NCBI GenBank assembly: GCA_039566865.1 | Contig: CM076949.1 | Coordinates: 18,886,501 to 18,950,500 of the forward strand | Source of the DNA: Aurelia coerulea | Taxonomy: Eukaryota; Cnidaria; Scyphozoa; Semaeostomeae; Ulmaridae | DNA: 64,000 nt | Reading direction: 5' to 3' | In this document: positions 42,727-54,410 of the stretch, one piece after another | Position numbering within the stretch: the stretch's first letter is position 1 | How the letters are laid out: every line of letters starts with the position of its first letter | The notes under the pieces: model-generated | Databases searched by the model: none | Told to the model about the DNA's origin: nothing | What the model saw: only the letters and a program-made list of their open reading frames with translations | Translations under genes and position numbers: made by a program

Positions 42727-44952
42727 ATGATAACTAAAGGTTCGAGGCTGATTGAAGATGCTAAGCGAAATTATTTTCTTAAAGCAGGGAATACCTTAGC
42801 AAATCCGGGAAATTCGAACAGAACCTATTGGTCCTTAATTAAGATCCCTATAATACCACCCCTTCTAGAGAACGGGTTATTTGTTACTGATTTCACTGAA
42901 AAGGCACAATTATTCAATGACTATTCTATACTTCATTGTACAACGATTGACACCGGCAGTGAAGTCCCGCAATATATTCCTCCAGTAGCTACTACTCTTA
43001 TAAACGACTTCGCTATTTCTGATGAAAAGATACTGAATATTATAAGATCACTTAATTCTAATAAGGCACATGGCTGGGATGAAATATCTGTGAGAATGAT
43101 AAAATTAAGTGATGCTGCATTAATGGTTCTGCTTAAGATAATATTCACAAATTGTTTGAGGTGTGGTCTTTTCCCCCAAATATGGAAATGTGCAAATGTT
43201 ATGCCTGTGCACAAAAAGAATGAGAAAAATGTGAAAAGTAACTACCGTCCAATTTCTCTACTCCCTATCTTTGGGAAAATTCTTGAAAAGCTAATTTACG
43301 ATTCTTTATACTCGCACCTTGTCTCGTGTGAGCTATTAAATCCAAATCAATCAGGTTTTCGTCCAGGTGACTCGAGAATCAATCAACTAATCTCAATATC
43401 GCACACCATCTTTAAAACATTCGACTGTAATCCCCCGCTTGAAGTTCGTTCTGTTTATCTTGATATTTCCAAGGCCTTTGACAGGGTATGGCATGATGGT
43501 CTTGTATATAAACTTAAACGATGTGGACTTTCAGGGCAACTCCTTTCCCTTATTCAAAGCTTTCTTAAGGATCGAAAACAGCGAACTGTTCTGAACGGAA
43601 AATGTTCTGTCTGGGGAGATATTTCGGCAGGAGTACCACAGGGTTCTATTCTAGGACCACTGTTTTTTCTTGTGTACATTAATGATCTAACGGGAAACTT
43701 GAAGTGTAATGTCAAACTTTTTGCAGATGATACGTCATTATTTACGGTCGTCAAAAACTCCAATACAGCTGCAAACGATATGAACCATGACTTAGAGTTG
43801 ATAAAGAAGTGGGCTCATGACTGGAGGATGTCGTTTAATCCTGATCTACAAAAGCAAGCTGTTGAAATAATATATTCGACGAAAAGAAATAAAATTGACC
43901 ATCCAGTGATACTTTTTAACATCACACCTGTGAAGAAAGTAGATGAGCATAAACACTTAGGGCTCTTTCTTGATTCAAAATTGTCCTTCTCTGCTCATAT
44001 CAAAGCAGCCATCACTAAATCACGTAAGAGTATCGGTCTGCTGAAATATCTCTCCAGGTATCTCCCAAGACACACGCTGAACGAATTATATAAGCTCTAT
44101 GTTCGACCCCACCTGGATTACGGGGACGTTATTTACCATATCCCTCCTAAAGTATGTGAATTTAGTGGCAATGTAACTTTGCCAAGTCTCATGGAGAAGC
44201 TAGAGTCTGTTCAGTATTCTGCTGCTTTAGCTGTATCAGGAACATGGAAGGGTACGTCGAGAGAAAAGCTGTATGCCGAGCTTGGCTGGGAATCGCTAAG
44301 CTCCCGTAGGTGGAGCAGACGCCTTGTTTTATTCTACAAGTTCATGAATAATCTGACTCCTGAATATACAACGGATCCAATACCACCACAGCGGCAGTCC
44401 AGATACACTCTTCGCAATCAGGATGCCATCGGGCGAATACGAACAAGGACTGATAAATTTAAATCCAGCTTCTATCCTCACTGTCTGTCTGAATGGAATA
44501 AGCTTGATCCAGAAATTAGACTTGCACCTTCTATTGCTGCTTTTAAAACAAAGCTGCTATCCAAAATTCGTCCCCTTCCAAAATCTGTCTTTCGGATACA
44601 TGATCCGACAGGATTATCATATCTTACCCAACTTAGGGTTGGTCTTAGTAAATTAAATTTTCACAAATTCAAACACAATTTCAGGGATACTTTAAACCCA
44701 ATGTGCCCTACCAACGATGGCATTGAGGATACGGAACACTTTTTGTTGCTCTGCCCTTCTTTTGAAGTACCACGTAGAGGTCTTCTCGCTGGTGTTTCTG
44801 CTTTATTACGACCACTTGGACATACAAATCTTTCGAACGAATTTCTAATGCAGATTGTATTGTATGGTGATAAAGATTTTCCCGATGGTATCAATAAAGA
44901 TATACTCTTGTTAACTCTCTACTTTATCCATAAAACTGGTCGGTTTGATTAG
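42727..44952 (+). CDS. LINE reverse transcriptase (jockey/CR1-like), long intact frame
   Basis: A 741-codon frame without stops. Residues near 172-180 give NYRPISLLP, near 244 YLDISKAFDRVWHD (first catalytic aspartate block), near 300 GVPQGSILGPLFF, and near 330 LFADDTSLF with the two catalytic aspartates. The thumb/connection region follows (EHKHLG, LYVRPHLDYGD). The C-terminus has a CPxxDxxEDTEHFLLxCP cysteine/histidine motif near 659-679. In life it would copy the element RNA at a nicked target. The ATG is not the true start, since the linker lies upstream in another frame and the endonuclease is truncated. This copy therefore should not move on its own, although its reverse transcriptase frame is unbroken, which points to a fairly recent insertion. 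Confidence 0.9.
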   Translation: MITKGSRLIEDAKRNYFLKAGNTLANPGNSNRTYWSLIKIPIIPPLLENGLFVTDFTEKAQLFNDYSILHCTTIDTGSEVPQYIPPVATTLINDFAISDEKILNIIRSLNSNKAHGWDEISVRMIKLSDAALMVLLKIIFTNCLRCGLFPQIWKCANVMPVHKKNEKNVKSNYRPISLLPIFGKILEKLIYDSLYSHLVSCELLNPNQSGFRPGDSRINQLISISHTIFKTFDCNPPLEVRSVYLDISKAFDRVWHDGLVYKLKRCGLSGQLLSLIQSFLKDRKQRTVLNGKCSVWGDISAGVPQGSILGPLFFLVYINDLTGNLKCNVKLFADDTSLFTVVKNSNTAANDMNHDLELIKKWAHDWRMSFNPDLQKQAVEIIYSTKRNKIDHPVILFNITPVKKVDEHKHLGLFLDSKLSFSAHIKAAITKSRKSIGLLKYLSRYLPRHTLNELYKLYVRPHLDYGDVIYHIPPKVCEFSGNVTLPSLMEKLESVQYSAALAVSGTWKGTSREKLYAELGWESLSSRRWSRRLVLFYKFMNNLTPEYTTDPIPPQRQSRYTLRNQDAIGRIRTRTDKFKSSFYPHCLSEWNKLDPEIRLAPSIAAFKTKLLSKIRPLPKSVFRIHDPTGLSYLTQLRVGLSKLNFHKFKHNFRDTLNPMCPTNDGIEDTEHFLLLCPSFEVPRRGLLAGVSALLRPLGHTNLSNEFLMQIVLYGDKDFPDGINKDILLLTLYFIHKTGRFD

Positions 44953-45212
44953 AAATCTAAAACTCGGTAACAAGTCATATTTAACCACCTCGTCCCTTTT
45001 AAGTAAACGTTTTCTCATTTTTGTTGTAGTTACCTGTAGTTTCGTGTCTTTTTTCGATTTTCTCTTTATCTAAATACCCACGTGGGTAGACATAGTTATT
45101 GCTCCCCGTGGTCTTGTCCTTGTAGTAGAGTAAAGTAGTTTGTAAGTATAGTAATTAAGTAAATATGTATTGTAAATTTTTAGCAGAATGTATAAAAAAA
45201 AAATACTTAGAC

Positions 45213-46601
45213 ACCGCAAATTTGCGTCTTGATGTGCTACTTTCTGGAAGCACTTGAGCTTGTGTGCTTCTCCAGAAAAAAAATTCACAGAATTCCATAG
45301 AAGGGGTGGTGAAAATAGGCAGAACTAATTGAATTTATCCTCCGCAAAATTATGCAGGCTGTGGTGCTCCGCCATAACTCCGTCATGGAGTGGTCATGGC
45401 TCCTTGTAAATCAGCATTGCTGAATGTGCTTCCATCCATATATATAAGCGATGAAGCACATTCCTATGTATGTCCAACTTTTGTTTCGATATCTGAAATT
45501 CAAAGCATTTTTCCTGCTTTTTGTCTGTAAATACTATACAAATCTTTTGCTTTGATATCTAAAATTTAAAGCATTTCTCCTTCTTTTGTTTGCAAACACA
45601 CAAATCATTGATATTAACCTTCTTGAGAATAATTCAGCTTTAATCTTTGCTTTTCATAAGAAAGATTTAAAGTGTTTTTTCCTAACCACAAAACCCAGGG
45701 GGGGTAACTTATCTCCCCCACAAGGTCAATGAGCTGAGTCCTCAGTCTACCAATATTCATTTATCTACAATAAATGGGCGAGTGAATATGTCTATGATAT
45801 ATTTTCTTAGATTTGAAAAGAAGGAACAAGTATTGTATTTGATGTTTTCGATCTATAAAAACATTTTATGATGCTTGCTCATAGCTCGTAAATTCACCTT
45901 GAATGAATGAATGATTCAGGACCTGAAGATAGGAATTTTCATTACCTTGCCTTTTGCGAAAGCTTATGAAAAATTTTACTTGCGTAGGAAGCTGTTGTTC
46001 TGTTCATGAAGTGTTGGGGTGTAGTGAATTCTTTCAGCATAGCAACGCAATAAAAATCTGTTCCACGTAACTAAATTTGAATGAAAATGCCCTTATATTC
46101 AAAGCCGATGCCATATAAGGTTGTTTTTCTCTTTGCTGTTGAAAGATGATAGGTTTTAATGGCATGAATCTGCAGCATCCGTTACTACCGGCACGAATAA
46201 CGCGAGAAATACCCTAAAACAAGCTCAGAAAAATGTGCACCATAGAAACCTTTTCTATCTACAAAAAATCGCGTACACCTTTAGCAAAAATCCCTTTTTT
46301 CAAGAAAAATACGTAAAAATCCTTTTATTCTGAGAAAACCCCGTGCGCTTTTTGGAATCAATGATATGCCACTTGCCTAAAATTGGGTCAACATGTGATG
46401 AACAATAAAGGAGGGGGGGTCAAACGGAATGTGGAGGCTCAATGAGATATCAGTAATCTATTCTCGAGAACTGTAAGTTGCTTTGTCTTCATCAAGACCT
46501 CAATAGAACTTAAGACACATCTCAATTCAGTGACTGAAAGTTCATCAAGAATGATAATTACTTTTCGATTCCAAAAAAATTGATCTCTGATTAGGAAAGC
46601 T
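45213..46601. other. Unassigned sequence with a short tandem duplication
   Basis: Two units of about 62 bp at 45479-45605 (GATATCTGAAATTCAAAGC and GATATCTAAAATTTAAAGC). Nothing else was recognised; the AT-rich remainder is not repeat-like within this window. Confidence 0.4.
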
Positions 46602-46612
46602 AGATGCAAACA

Positions 46613-48170
46613 TTTTTTTTTCATTCAAATATTAAATTTTACAAGATACTTTACATTCTACTATACCTAATTCTAATTACTATACGACACTACAAGTACG
46701 ATACCATGGGGAGCGAAAGACTACGACTACCCCATGGCCAATATCTAAAAACATGAAACGTTAAACCGTATACAATCACACTACGAACAATTTATAAATT
46801 AAAGGATACTATACTGGATTCAGTTTCACTCCAGATGTCAGGTCAGTGTTGCGATGAATTTGTAGATGCAACGAGTGCAACTCATTTGGTGTAAATTTAG
46901 GCAAGTAAAATGCCTCCATCTGATGTGAAACAGAATTTACAAGGAAAAGAAACACTAACGGTACGGGACTTAGTGATTGTTTAGGGCATGGCTAAATTCT
47001 CAATAGATCTTAATCAAACCGACCAGTTTCGTGGATGAAGCGTAAAGTTAATTCGAGTACATTTCTGTTCAACTCATCACATGGGTCTTCATCACCATAC
47101 AATAAAAGCTGCGCCAAAGAATGATTTGAAAGATTGGTGATTTGTACATATGGTCGTAATAATTCAACAATTCCAGCGAGAAGATTTTGTCGTTGAACAT
47201 CAAAAGAAGGGCAGAGCAACAAAAAGTGCTCCGTGTCTTCAATGCCATCGCTTGTTGGGCACATTGGTTTATGGTATCTCTGAAATTATGCTTGAATTTA
47301 TGGAGATTTAACTTGCTGAGACCAACCCTGAGTTGTGTTAGGTAGGATAATCCTGTGGGATCGTGAATTCCAAATACAGATTTTGCAGGGGGACGGATTA
47401 TTGATAAGAGCTTTTTCTTAAAAACAGCAATAGAAGGTGCAAGTCTCAATGCAGGCTCAAGCTTATTCCATTCGCATAAACAGTTTGGATAGAAGGAAGA
47501 CTTGAATTTTTCTGTCCTTGCCTTTAATCGCCCAATGACATCCTATCCGCGGAGACGGTACTGCGACTGATGAAGAGGGGGAATTGGATCAACTGTGTAC
47601 TCAGGACTAAGATTATTTATAAACTTGTAGAACAAGGTAAGGCGTCTACTCCATCTTCGGGAACTCAGTGACTCCCAACCAAGCTCTGCGTACAGCTTCT
47701 CTCGAGATGTTCCCCTCCATGTACCTGACACAGCTAAGGCAGCAGAATACTGTACGGGCTCTAGCTTTTCCATTAAATTTGGTATAATAATATGTTGACT
47801 GAATTCACATACTTTGGCAGGAATATGGTAAATGGCATCACCATAGTCAAGGTGGGGTCGAACATAGAGCTTATATAATTCATTTAGGGTATGCCTTGGC
47901 AAGTATTTGGAGAGATATTTTAGCAAACAAATGCCTTTTCTCGTTTTGGAGATCGCTGATTTGATATGAGCTGAGAAAGACAGCTTTGAGTCCAGGATAA
48001 TTCCTAAATGTTTGTGTTCATTTACTTTCTTGACAGGCACGTTGTTAAAAAGAATCACAGGATGATCAATTTCGAACTTTTTCCTGGAAAATGTTAATTC
48101 AACAGCTTGCTTCTGCGGATCAGGATTAAAGGACATTCTCCAAGCGTGAGCCCACCGACTTATCAAGTTC
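46613..48170 (-). mobile_element. 5'-truncated LINE copy, minus orientation, with 12-bp TSD
   Basis: A T-run at about 46613-46621 is the complement of the A-tail. AGATGCAAACAT (46602-46613) and AGATGCAGACAT (48171-48182) flank it, one mismatch. The body corresponds to the part of the 42283-45203 element after the reverse transcriptase catalytic site. Confidence 0.85.
47010..48166 (-). pseudogene. Broken reverse transcriptase C-terminal region
   Basis: The first block (47543-48166) covers WAHAWRMSFNPD...EHKHLG...YVRPHLDYGD...SRRWSRRL and then hits a stop (LRG-stop near 47543). The next block (47069-47449) has LAPSIAVFKKKLLS...GIHDPTGLSYLTQL and shifts frame at about 47270. The last block (47010-47264) has CPTSDGIEDTEHFLLLCPSF...HETGRFD. 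The catalytic aspartates are missing because the insertion is 5'-truncated. It is inactive. Confidence 0.88.
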
Positions 48171-48182
48171 AGATGCAGACAT

Positions 48183-48835
48183 CATCTTTTGTGACGTGTA
48201 ATCAAAGTTAGCTGTGCACAGTGAATACGTATGAACTTCAATTTGTCCTGGTAATTAAAAAGGAAATGTCCTAGTAATTAAAAAGGAAATTAGATTTCAG
48301 AAATACCCAGTACCACATTTGAGACCTTCCGATAGTTTACCACATTGCTAATAACTGCGTCAACAATTTTCGCTTTGATGAATTACGGTTAAGTTCAGGT
48401 TTTTCATCTTGCCGATTGTCATCCCAAGAGAGATAAGGCTGTTCGTTAGTTCCTACTACTGGCACAAAGTAAACTTTTGGTACATTCTTGACGTCTTCAT
48501 TGCCGGAAAATTGGGTAAGCTTTAGCCATACATGGTTTACTTATGACACCATCGATTCAATTTGAATCTTTTGCCGAAGATAAAAGTATCAAAATCTTTC
48601 TCAACCGGAAATTTGTGTTTGGCAATGAATTTCTGCTGTGGTGTATCTTAAATTGTTAAAACAACTGCATTCAATGAAATTGCTTGAATATTATCAAAGA
48701 AAAGGACAGTCTCCTGAATTTCTTAAGTGGCAAGTTTATAAAATTTCTTTTTCGGGTAACAGATTAACATTTATTGTTTTCAATTAGGAATTTCATTTTT
48801 CAGGTGACTCAAAGAAATACCCTGTTCCCAAAGTC
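48183..48835. other. Unassigned sequence
   Basis: A tandem duplication of about 22 bp lies near 48248-48295 (AGTAATTAAAAAGGAAAT-type units). No coding or element structure otherwise. Confidence 0.4.
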
Positions 48836-48844
48836 ATTGCAGCT

Positions 48845-49443
48845 AACAAGGGCAAATTTTGTAATACAATAGAATCAGTTGCTTTTGACTGACACCTCAA
48901 TTCAAAGCGATTAGCGATCACTGACAAAGCAAATTCTCTCAACCAGTAATTCAAAACAAACAAAGCCGCAAAAGTTTCTCGGAAACCCAGGTTGCTAGTA
49001 CGCTCGTTGTGCATTCCAGAAATTATTTCTAAGGGCAAACATGAGCATAGATCGAAAGAAGAAGGATATATTTACACATCTGCCGCGGGCATTTTATTTC
49101 TTTGGTCCAGAAGCTGAGCAGTAAATGTTTTGATAACACCCAAAAAAATAAGAGAATTGAATCGCCTCCTAAACGGCTTGTGAACCAAAGAAATAAAATG
49201 CCCGCGGCAGATGTGTAGGTGCATCCTTCTTCTTTCGATCTATGTTCATGTTTGCCCTTAAAACCAATTTCTGGAATGCACAACGAGCGAGCTAGCTACC
49301 TGGGTTTCAAAGAAACATTTGCGGCTTTGCTTGTTTTGAATTACTGGTTGAGAGAATTTCCTTTGTCTGCAATCCCTAATCGCTTTGAATTGAGGTGTCA
49401 ACAAAAGCAACTCATGCTAATGCTTACAAAATCTGCCCTTGTT
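48845..49443. mobile_element. MULE-type MITE (AACAAGGG family), 599 bp, exact 9-bp TSD
   Basis: Ends AACAAGGGCAAATTTTG and its complement. The exact direct repeat ATTGCAGCT lies at 48836-48844 and 49444-49452. The arms run almost to the centre. It has the same length as the copy at 59738. The open frames on both strands are arm sequence. Confidence 0.9.
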
Positions 49444-49590
49444 ATTGCAGCTAATTTACTTGCTCTATACTCATCAAAATTGATTTGTCTAATGGCAACA
49501 GCAACGAGACTGAAGTATCATTTTATTTTTTTGGCTAATTTTCAAGAGAGAATTCATGTTGCAAATTGGAAAGATTCTAAATGCACGATA

Positions 49591-50227
49591 CCGGGTGAGT
49601 CAAAAAAGGCCGGGCGTTTGAGAAGCTACTGCTACCTGAATATATAAGCAATGATATTTTGCAATATCTGGTACATTAGCTAACGTGCGAAGTTATTTTT
49701 AGAATTTTTCTTGGCTGAAATCGGTCACTCCGTTAAGATTTCATTCACAAGGGATTTTCTAAGAAATGCCCCTTCGAGAAACCTTGAAAAACGTGCTAAA
49801 ATCATTAGCAAGTTTCTTAATGTGTTTACCTTACAGCAATGACTTGAGAACGCTTTAGCACGTGCTTTGCTCTAGTGGGAATGAACAAGTATTCCCCCTA
49901 GTATGAATAACTTATTCAGGGAGATTCAATTCTCCCAAGAGGACATAATGCATAAATGCATGTGAGCTTCATTATTGCTTGGAAGGAAAGCAAAGTGATA
50001 TTTTGTTTGCCGTTTTCCTTCATTTTTGCAGGTTTTCGAAAGGTTTCTTTAGAAAATCTCTCATATCGACGGGAAGGAATCGCCGATTAAAGCCAGATAA
50101 ATTATTGAACGTCATTGGACATATCAGGAATAAAACAAAACAGTTTTCAATCAATACTATGCTTTGATGTTGAGGGATCGGAGCAGCATTTTTTTCAAAC
50201 CCCGGGCCTTTTTATTGACTCACCCGG
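49591..50227. mobile_element. TA-flanked CCGGGTGAGTCA MITE (family M2)
   Basis: Ends CCGGGTGAGTCAAAAAAGG and CCTTTTTATTGACTCACCCGG, inverted, with TA at 49589-49590 and 50228-50229. The interior is shared with 41070 and 59382. Confidence 0.85.
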
Positions 50228-50229
50228 TA

Positions 50230-50945
50230 GAAGTAAAAGAAAAGGTGGCCTGTCATCTTTACTATTTTCAGTAATGCTTACTTCAGAGCAATTGATAAGA
50301 TGTTAATTTCAGTTTCCTTCCAAGTTTCAGTTATTGGTCTCGGTAATCATATTAATCCTCAAAAGGATTTCGAGTAGATTTAAAACGACCTGTAAGATTT
50401 GATCGTGCGTTTTAGGATATTTCCCGGCTGTTCAGAGAGACTGAGTTTTTAAATTTTTTGAATTTGCTAAAACACCAGTACTTTAAAGATTGTCGAAAAT
50501 TGCAAAGAAAACTTCAATCTTTAACTATTAGAAGAAGCAATCCCTAAAATTATCACGCATTCAATTTTGCTGCAATGATTTTTCAACTAGGAGACATTTT
50601 CTTAGTCACCTGTTACCAATTTTTGGGTGCTGGCCCCCACATTCTCAAACTTATTAAACATAATAGTCAGAAGCTTTCATACACAGTGAGGATGTATGTG
50701 TAAATTACATATTTCTAGGGGGTTTGTTTGAATTTATATCTGTTTTGTGTTTCCCTTGGGTGATTATTTGCTTTATTGGATCATGATGAAAAGCTCTGGG
50801 CAGAGCCCGCCTGTCACTCAAATGTTCGAGTGCACACACTGAGGTTATCATAGAGAATCGCCAAAATTTATTATTGTGTCAGGTGAGCAGCAACATTCTT
50901 CCTGATGACACCTTTTCTCTCATTCGAATGATTGATGCGAAGCAG
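50230..50945. other. Unassigned sequence
   Basis: No exon or element ends recognised. Confidence 0.4.
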
Positions 50946-50954
50946 CATAGCAAT

Positions 50955-51219
50955 TAGCCTACGTGTAGACCCAGTATTCCAAAGAAGAGAGGGTCTACGA
51001 AACAAAGAGCAAAAGCTTGCTACTGAGGTTTCCAGATTTCTGGAAATTTAATTTATGCAGCCTTTGTTTCAACCATAGAAATAGAAATATTTCTATTGCG
51101 TTTCACAAATAATTTGAAAAGGGTATTAGAATGATTAATTGGGCGGCCGTAGCAAGCCTTTGCTTTCTGTTTCATAGATCCTTTTCTCCTTTTGGAATAA
51201 TGGGTCTACGCGTAGGCTA
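50955..51219. mobile_element. Second TAGCCTACG foldback MITE
   Basis: Ends TAGCCTACGTGTAGACCCA and its near-complement. Flanking 9-mers CATAGCAAT (50946-50954) and CATAATAAT (51220-51228) differ at two positions, consistent with an older 9-bp target duplication. Related to 34861-35085. Confidence 0.78.
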
Positions 51220-51228
51220 CATAATAAT

Positions 51229-51898
51229 CTTCCTTTATGTTTGTCTATTTTTAACAATTATTGCAGACCTGATATTGGCCGTCAAATTTTGGATACGAAT
51301 CATCAAAGGTCCATCCAACGGTTATCCCCAAAAAAGGAAACCTGTGATCATGCGCATGAAGCATGTTTGGTTTGTGGAAAGATTATGGGTAGAGAATCCA
51401 ACCACAATCCAAACAAGGATTATCAAAGAAACAAAGAGAATCTCGCGCATGGGAATAAGTTCCCCGGACGTTGATCTGCTTTGAACTTTACCACCATAAA
51501 AACAGGCTTAAACAAAACGGACAGTTCTCGGTACCCTCAACAATATTGTGGCTGTCGAATTTTATCAATGCGGGTAAGCGTCACCACAGACAGCGCGTGC
51601 GCAGTATGGAAAGTATGATAATAATATCTCATTTTTCATAATAAAAACAGCATTATTTGCAAGGTCAATTGACTTCATTACAAATAATATACCAACAAAT
51701 GTGACTTAAAACAGTAACTATTTGTTGAGTTTCGTCGTTTGGGGGACTTTAGAGGACTTTTACACGAAGGAATTGCCTTTACAAGTTGCTGTTCACCATA
51801 ATCGTAGACATTTTGAGAGAAATGTTTATGAGAAAACCAAGTAGGCAGTACTCCCAAACTATTTTTGTGTACCGGGTGCCCAAAAATGATGTATCTGC
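51229..51898. other. Unassigned sequence with an uncharacterised open frame
   Basis: A plus-strand frame at 51241-51474 includes CDHAHEACLVCGK, which could be part of a cysteine/histidine motif, but there is no splice or family support. A CCGGGTGCCCAAAA terminus of the TA-type MITEs begins at about 51872 without a matching right end. Confidence 0.3.
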
Positions 51899-51907
51899 GT
51901 TTTGCAC

Positions 51908-52231
51908 CCGGGGGGGGGGGGTACTTAGTATATTTGTCCGACGGGGATGTGCCGTTTTTAAGGGTATCGTTTTCACCAATATTTTCTAGCACAGGGTATC
52001 AAAATGAGGCAATTTTTCTAGAGCAGGTTGTCAAAACATGTCAAAGGGGAATATTCTGCTAGATCGGGTCATTTTTCGGTCAAATTTCATGTTTTTGAGT
52101 ATACTCTTCACCAATTTTTTCTAAAACAGGTTATCATTTTGAGCGGAAAGTTCTGGAGCAGGGTAAAAAAAATTTTTTTCGTGGGCACACCCCCGTACAA
52201 ATTTAAGTCAAGTACCCCCCCCCCCCCCGGG
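51908..52231. mobile_element. Poly-G/poly-C-bounded element with 9-bp TSD
   Basis: Starts CCGGGGGGG and ends CCCCCCGGGG; GTTTTGCAC is duplicated exactly at 51899-51907 and 52232-52240. The interior has repeated motifs such as CTAGAGCAGG/CTAAAACAGG and GGTATC. Its body differs from the copies at 17800 and 60804, though the architecture is the same. Confidence 0.8.
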
Positions 52232-52240
52232 GTTTTGCAC

Positions 52241-53552
52241 TTTCAAAGGATGTATTCATTCTTGCCAGATTTGAATGAATTGCCCATAAGTTTGGAGCAG
52301 ATAGCAGAGCTTGCAGACGCAGAACTTGTTTCAATGAATACAGTCATATCATTTTTGAGTTGTTTGTTATTTTGCTTGCAAGTTGTTTGAACAAATGCTT
52401 CAGAGAGAATCAGAAATTTCGATAAAATTTTGCGTATGTTTCAGTTTCTGAGGGTTGTTTTTGCGATCTGAATGACCAATTTCGTCCCCAGAGTGAGTTC
52501 ATTGCTCTACCGCCACACTGGGTAGTCGTTTTACAAATTTTATTGGTAATTCAAAAACAATAAATGATGTAAATACTGTCTCGAAAACTTATTCGAACAA
52601 ACACAATGTAACTACAACGTTGTGTTGTTTCTTAGAATTGAATCCGCGTAATCAGCCTAAGCCAATGAACTGCAAACTCAGAATTGCTGCTAATCTCCTG
52701 AGGAGGGGAGATGCACTACATGTATTTTGGGTACGGGGACGTCCCATCGGGAAGTGTATGGGATTTCATGATTTTGATGTAAGAACCGGTAAAACAATAT
52801 CAATCTTTATAATGTTGGTACAAAGGACGGATAAGTAGCCCTTTTTCGAAGAATTGGTATGACGTTTGGGCATACGTTTTCAAAAAGTTATTCTATGGAA
52901 CGGGTTTATTTTTGAAGCTGGGATGGCACATCGCAACCAAAATCTGGTCAAGTACACCCCCTTGGCTAATCTTTACATTTTTTTGTAGATTTGAAAGTGT
53001 ATACCGAGGTGCACAATCGACTTTATAATCATCGTATGAAGTAAGAACACATCGGTGTTGAGGTTGAAACACCGCTTTACGACTGGGAGAGGTTTTGATC
53101 GATGTAGAAGCGGCTTTTCAAACCACGCTATTTGAAATCATTTGATGTGCGCGCTATCTACACAACAATCAATAGTGGTGCAATGGTTAGCCCCAGAACA
53201 TCACTGATAATGAAGTAATTGAATTAGTTGCAGCAAAGTAAAATTTGGTTAGATTTTGATCTTGACTCACTCCGAGTTATAATGTGAGTGACATTTAATT
53301 CAATTTGTGCCAATAGTTTCATTTCGAATTTCTTTAATTAACGTCATTCTTGATCTTGTATTCCTTTTGCCACAATAACGTTAAATCAGTAATTTCTGTG
53401 TGTTGCAAAGCTTAGTTTCCATATCTTTGAATAAGGTTGGTATGAAATTACACGACCTATTTCTTTGAATTGAATGGCTTGAAAGGAACTTGGGCTACTT
53501 TGCTAGAGTTCTACAATTGCAATTTTGAAAACTCTTGAATATTTTCAAACTA
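52241..53552. other. Unassigned sequence
   Basis: Part of 52690-52990 loosely recalls the interior of the poly-G-bounded element (GGGTACGGGGACGTCCC, TCAAGTACACCCCC), but neither end is clear. A 72-codon frame at 52620-52838 overlaps this and is not supported as a gene. Confidence 0.35.
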
Positions 53553-54336
53553 CAGGGTGTCCCAAAAAACATGCGCGCCGTTTGAATAGCTACTGTGGAG
53601 GAGCCATGAATCTAACTTTCCTGTTTCCAGATTTGTGAATAGCAGAGATTTCAACTTAGAGTTTGGCATCGAGTTTGTGTAAATCTGACAAGTGGTTGCT
53701 GATTCATTGAGAAAGAAAGTCACAATCACTGGTTGGCTCAAAACCAGAGGATTTTATCTCTGTACTTAGCCTTATAACTTGAATTTTAACATTAAATGAA
53801 CTTAAACTTTACAGTTATGCCAGGAAACGCATTTGAGAGTAATTAATGACCATATCTTTCAGGAATATCGACCAAGCAGCATGCTGAACGCAATATTGTT
53901 GGTTTAAAATGACTTTATCACTTTTGAGAAGCAAAATATCTGATGGACGCATGACATGGCCTGTTGCACTTGTGTTGCGCATTTCTATACCTAGCAACCC
54001 TAGCTATGTCCAATATTCTTGGTTGTCACAAAATTCAATGTATGACTATCTGTCTCGCTTATAAACATCAGAAAACAGGGCTAGGTATGCTTTTTTCAAT
54101 CAATTTCGTTGATTTTAACGCAATGGAGAATTATGAATCCTCTGGTTTTGAGGCAGCCAATAATTTTGGCTTTCCTGCTCCATAAATCAGCAACTAGTGA
54201 TCAGATCTACTCAAACTCGGTGCCAGCCTTTAATTTGAAGTCTCCTCTGTCAAGAATCTTAAAAACAGAAAAATTGGATTTATGGCTGCTCCGCAGAAGC
54301 CACTCAAACAGCGCGCATGTTTATTGGGACACCCTG
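53553..54336. mobile_element. TA-flanked CAGGGTGTCC MITE (family M1), full length
   Basis: Ends CAGGGTGTCCCAAAAAACATG and complement; TA at 53551-53552 and 54337-54338. Similar in length (784 bp) and layout to 35859-36642. Confidence 0.88.
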
Positions 54337-54360
54337 TACATCGTATTTCATATTTCCACT

Positions 54361-54410
54361 AACAAGAGCAGATTTTGTAATACAATAGCACGAGTTGCTA
54401 TTGTTGACTG
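54361..54410. mobile_element. Left end of a MULE-type MITE cut off by a LINE
   Basis: AACAAGAGCAGATTTTGTAA and the following 25 bases match the AACAAGGG family; the sequence then switches to LINE coding sequence at about 54411. The remaining part of the MITE is not seen on the far side of the LINE. Confidence 0.75.

Larger units (their letters stand above)
42283..45203 (+). mobile_element. 5'-truncated jockey/CR1-like LINE, best-preserved copy
   Basis: The element runs from the end of the endonuclease through a reverse transcriptase to a 3' UTR closing in TATAAAAAAAAAA. The target duplication TACTTAGAC lies at 42274-42282 and 45204-45212, so it is a complete, ordinary target-primed insertion that was cut short at its 5' side. 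Five other fragments of the family lie in the window. Confidence 0.88.

Noticed and set aside
51131..51484. 117-codon plus-strand frame with a hydrophobic stretch
   Set aside because: Begins inside the TAGCCTACG MITE arm and has no family similarity; the hydrophobic run reflects T-rich sequence.
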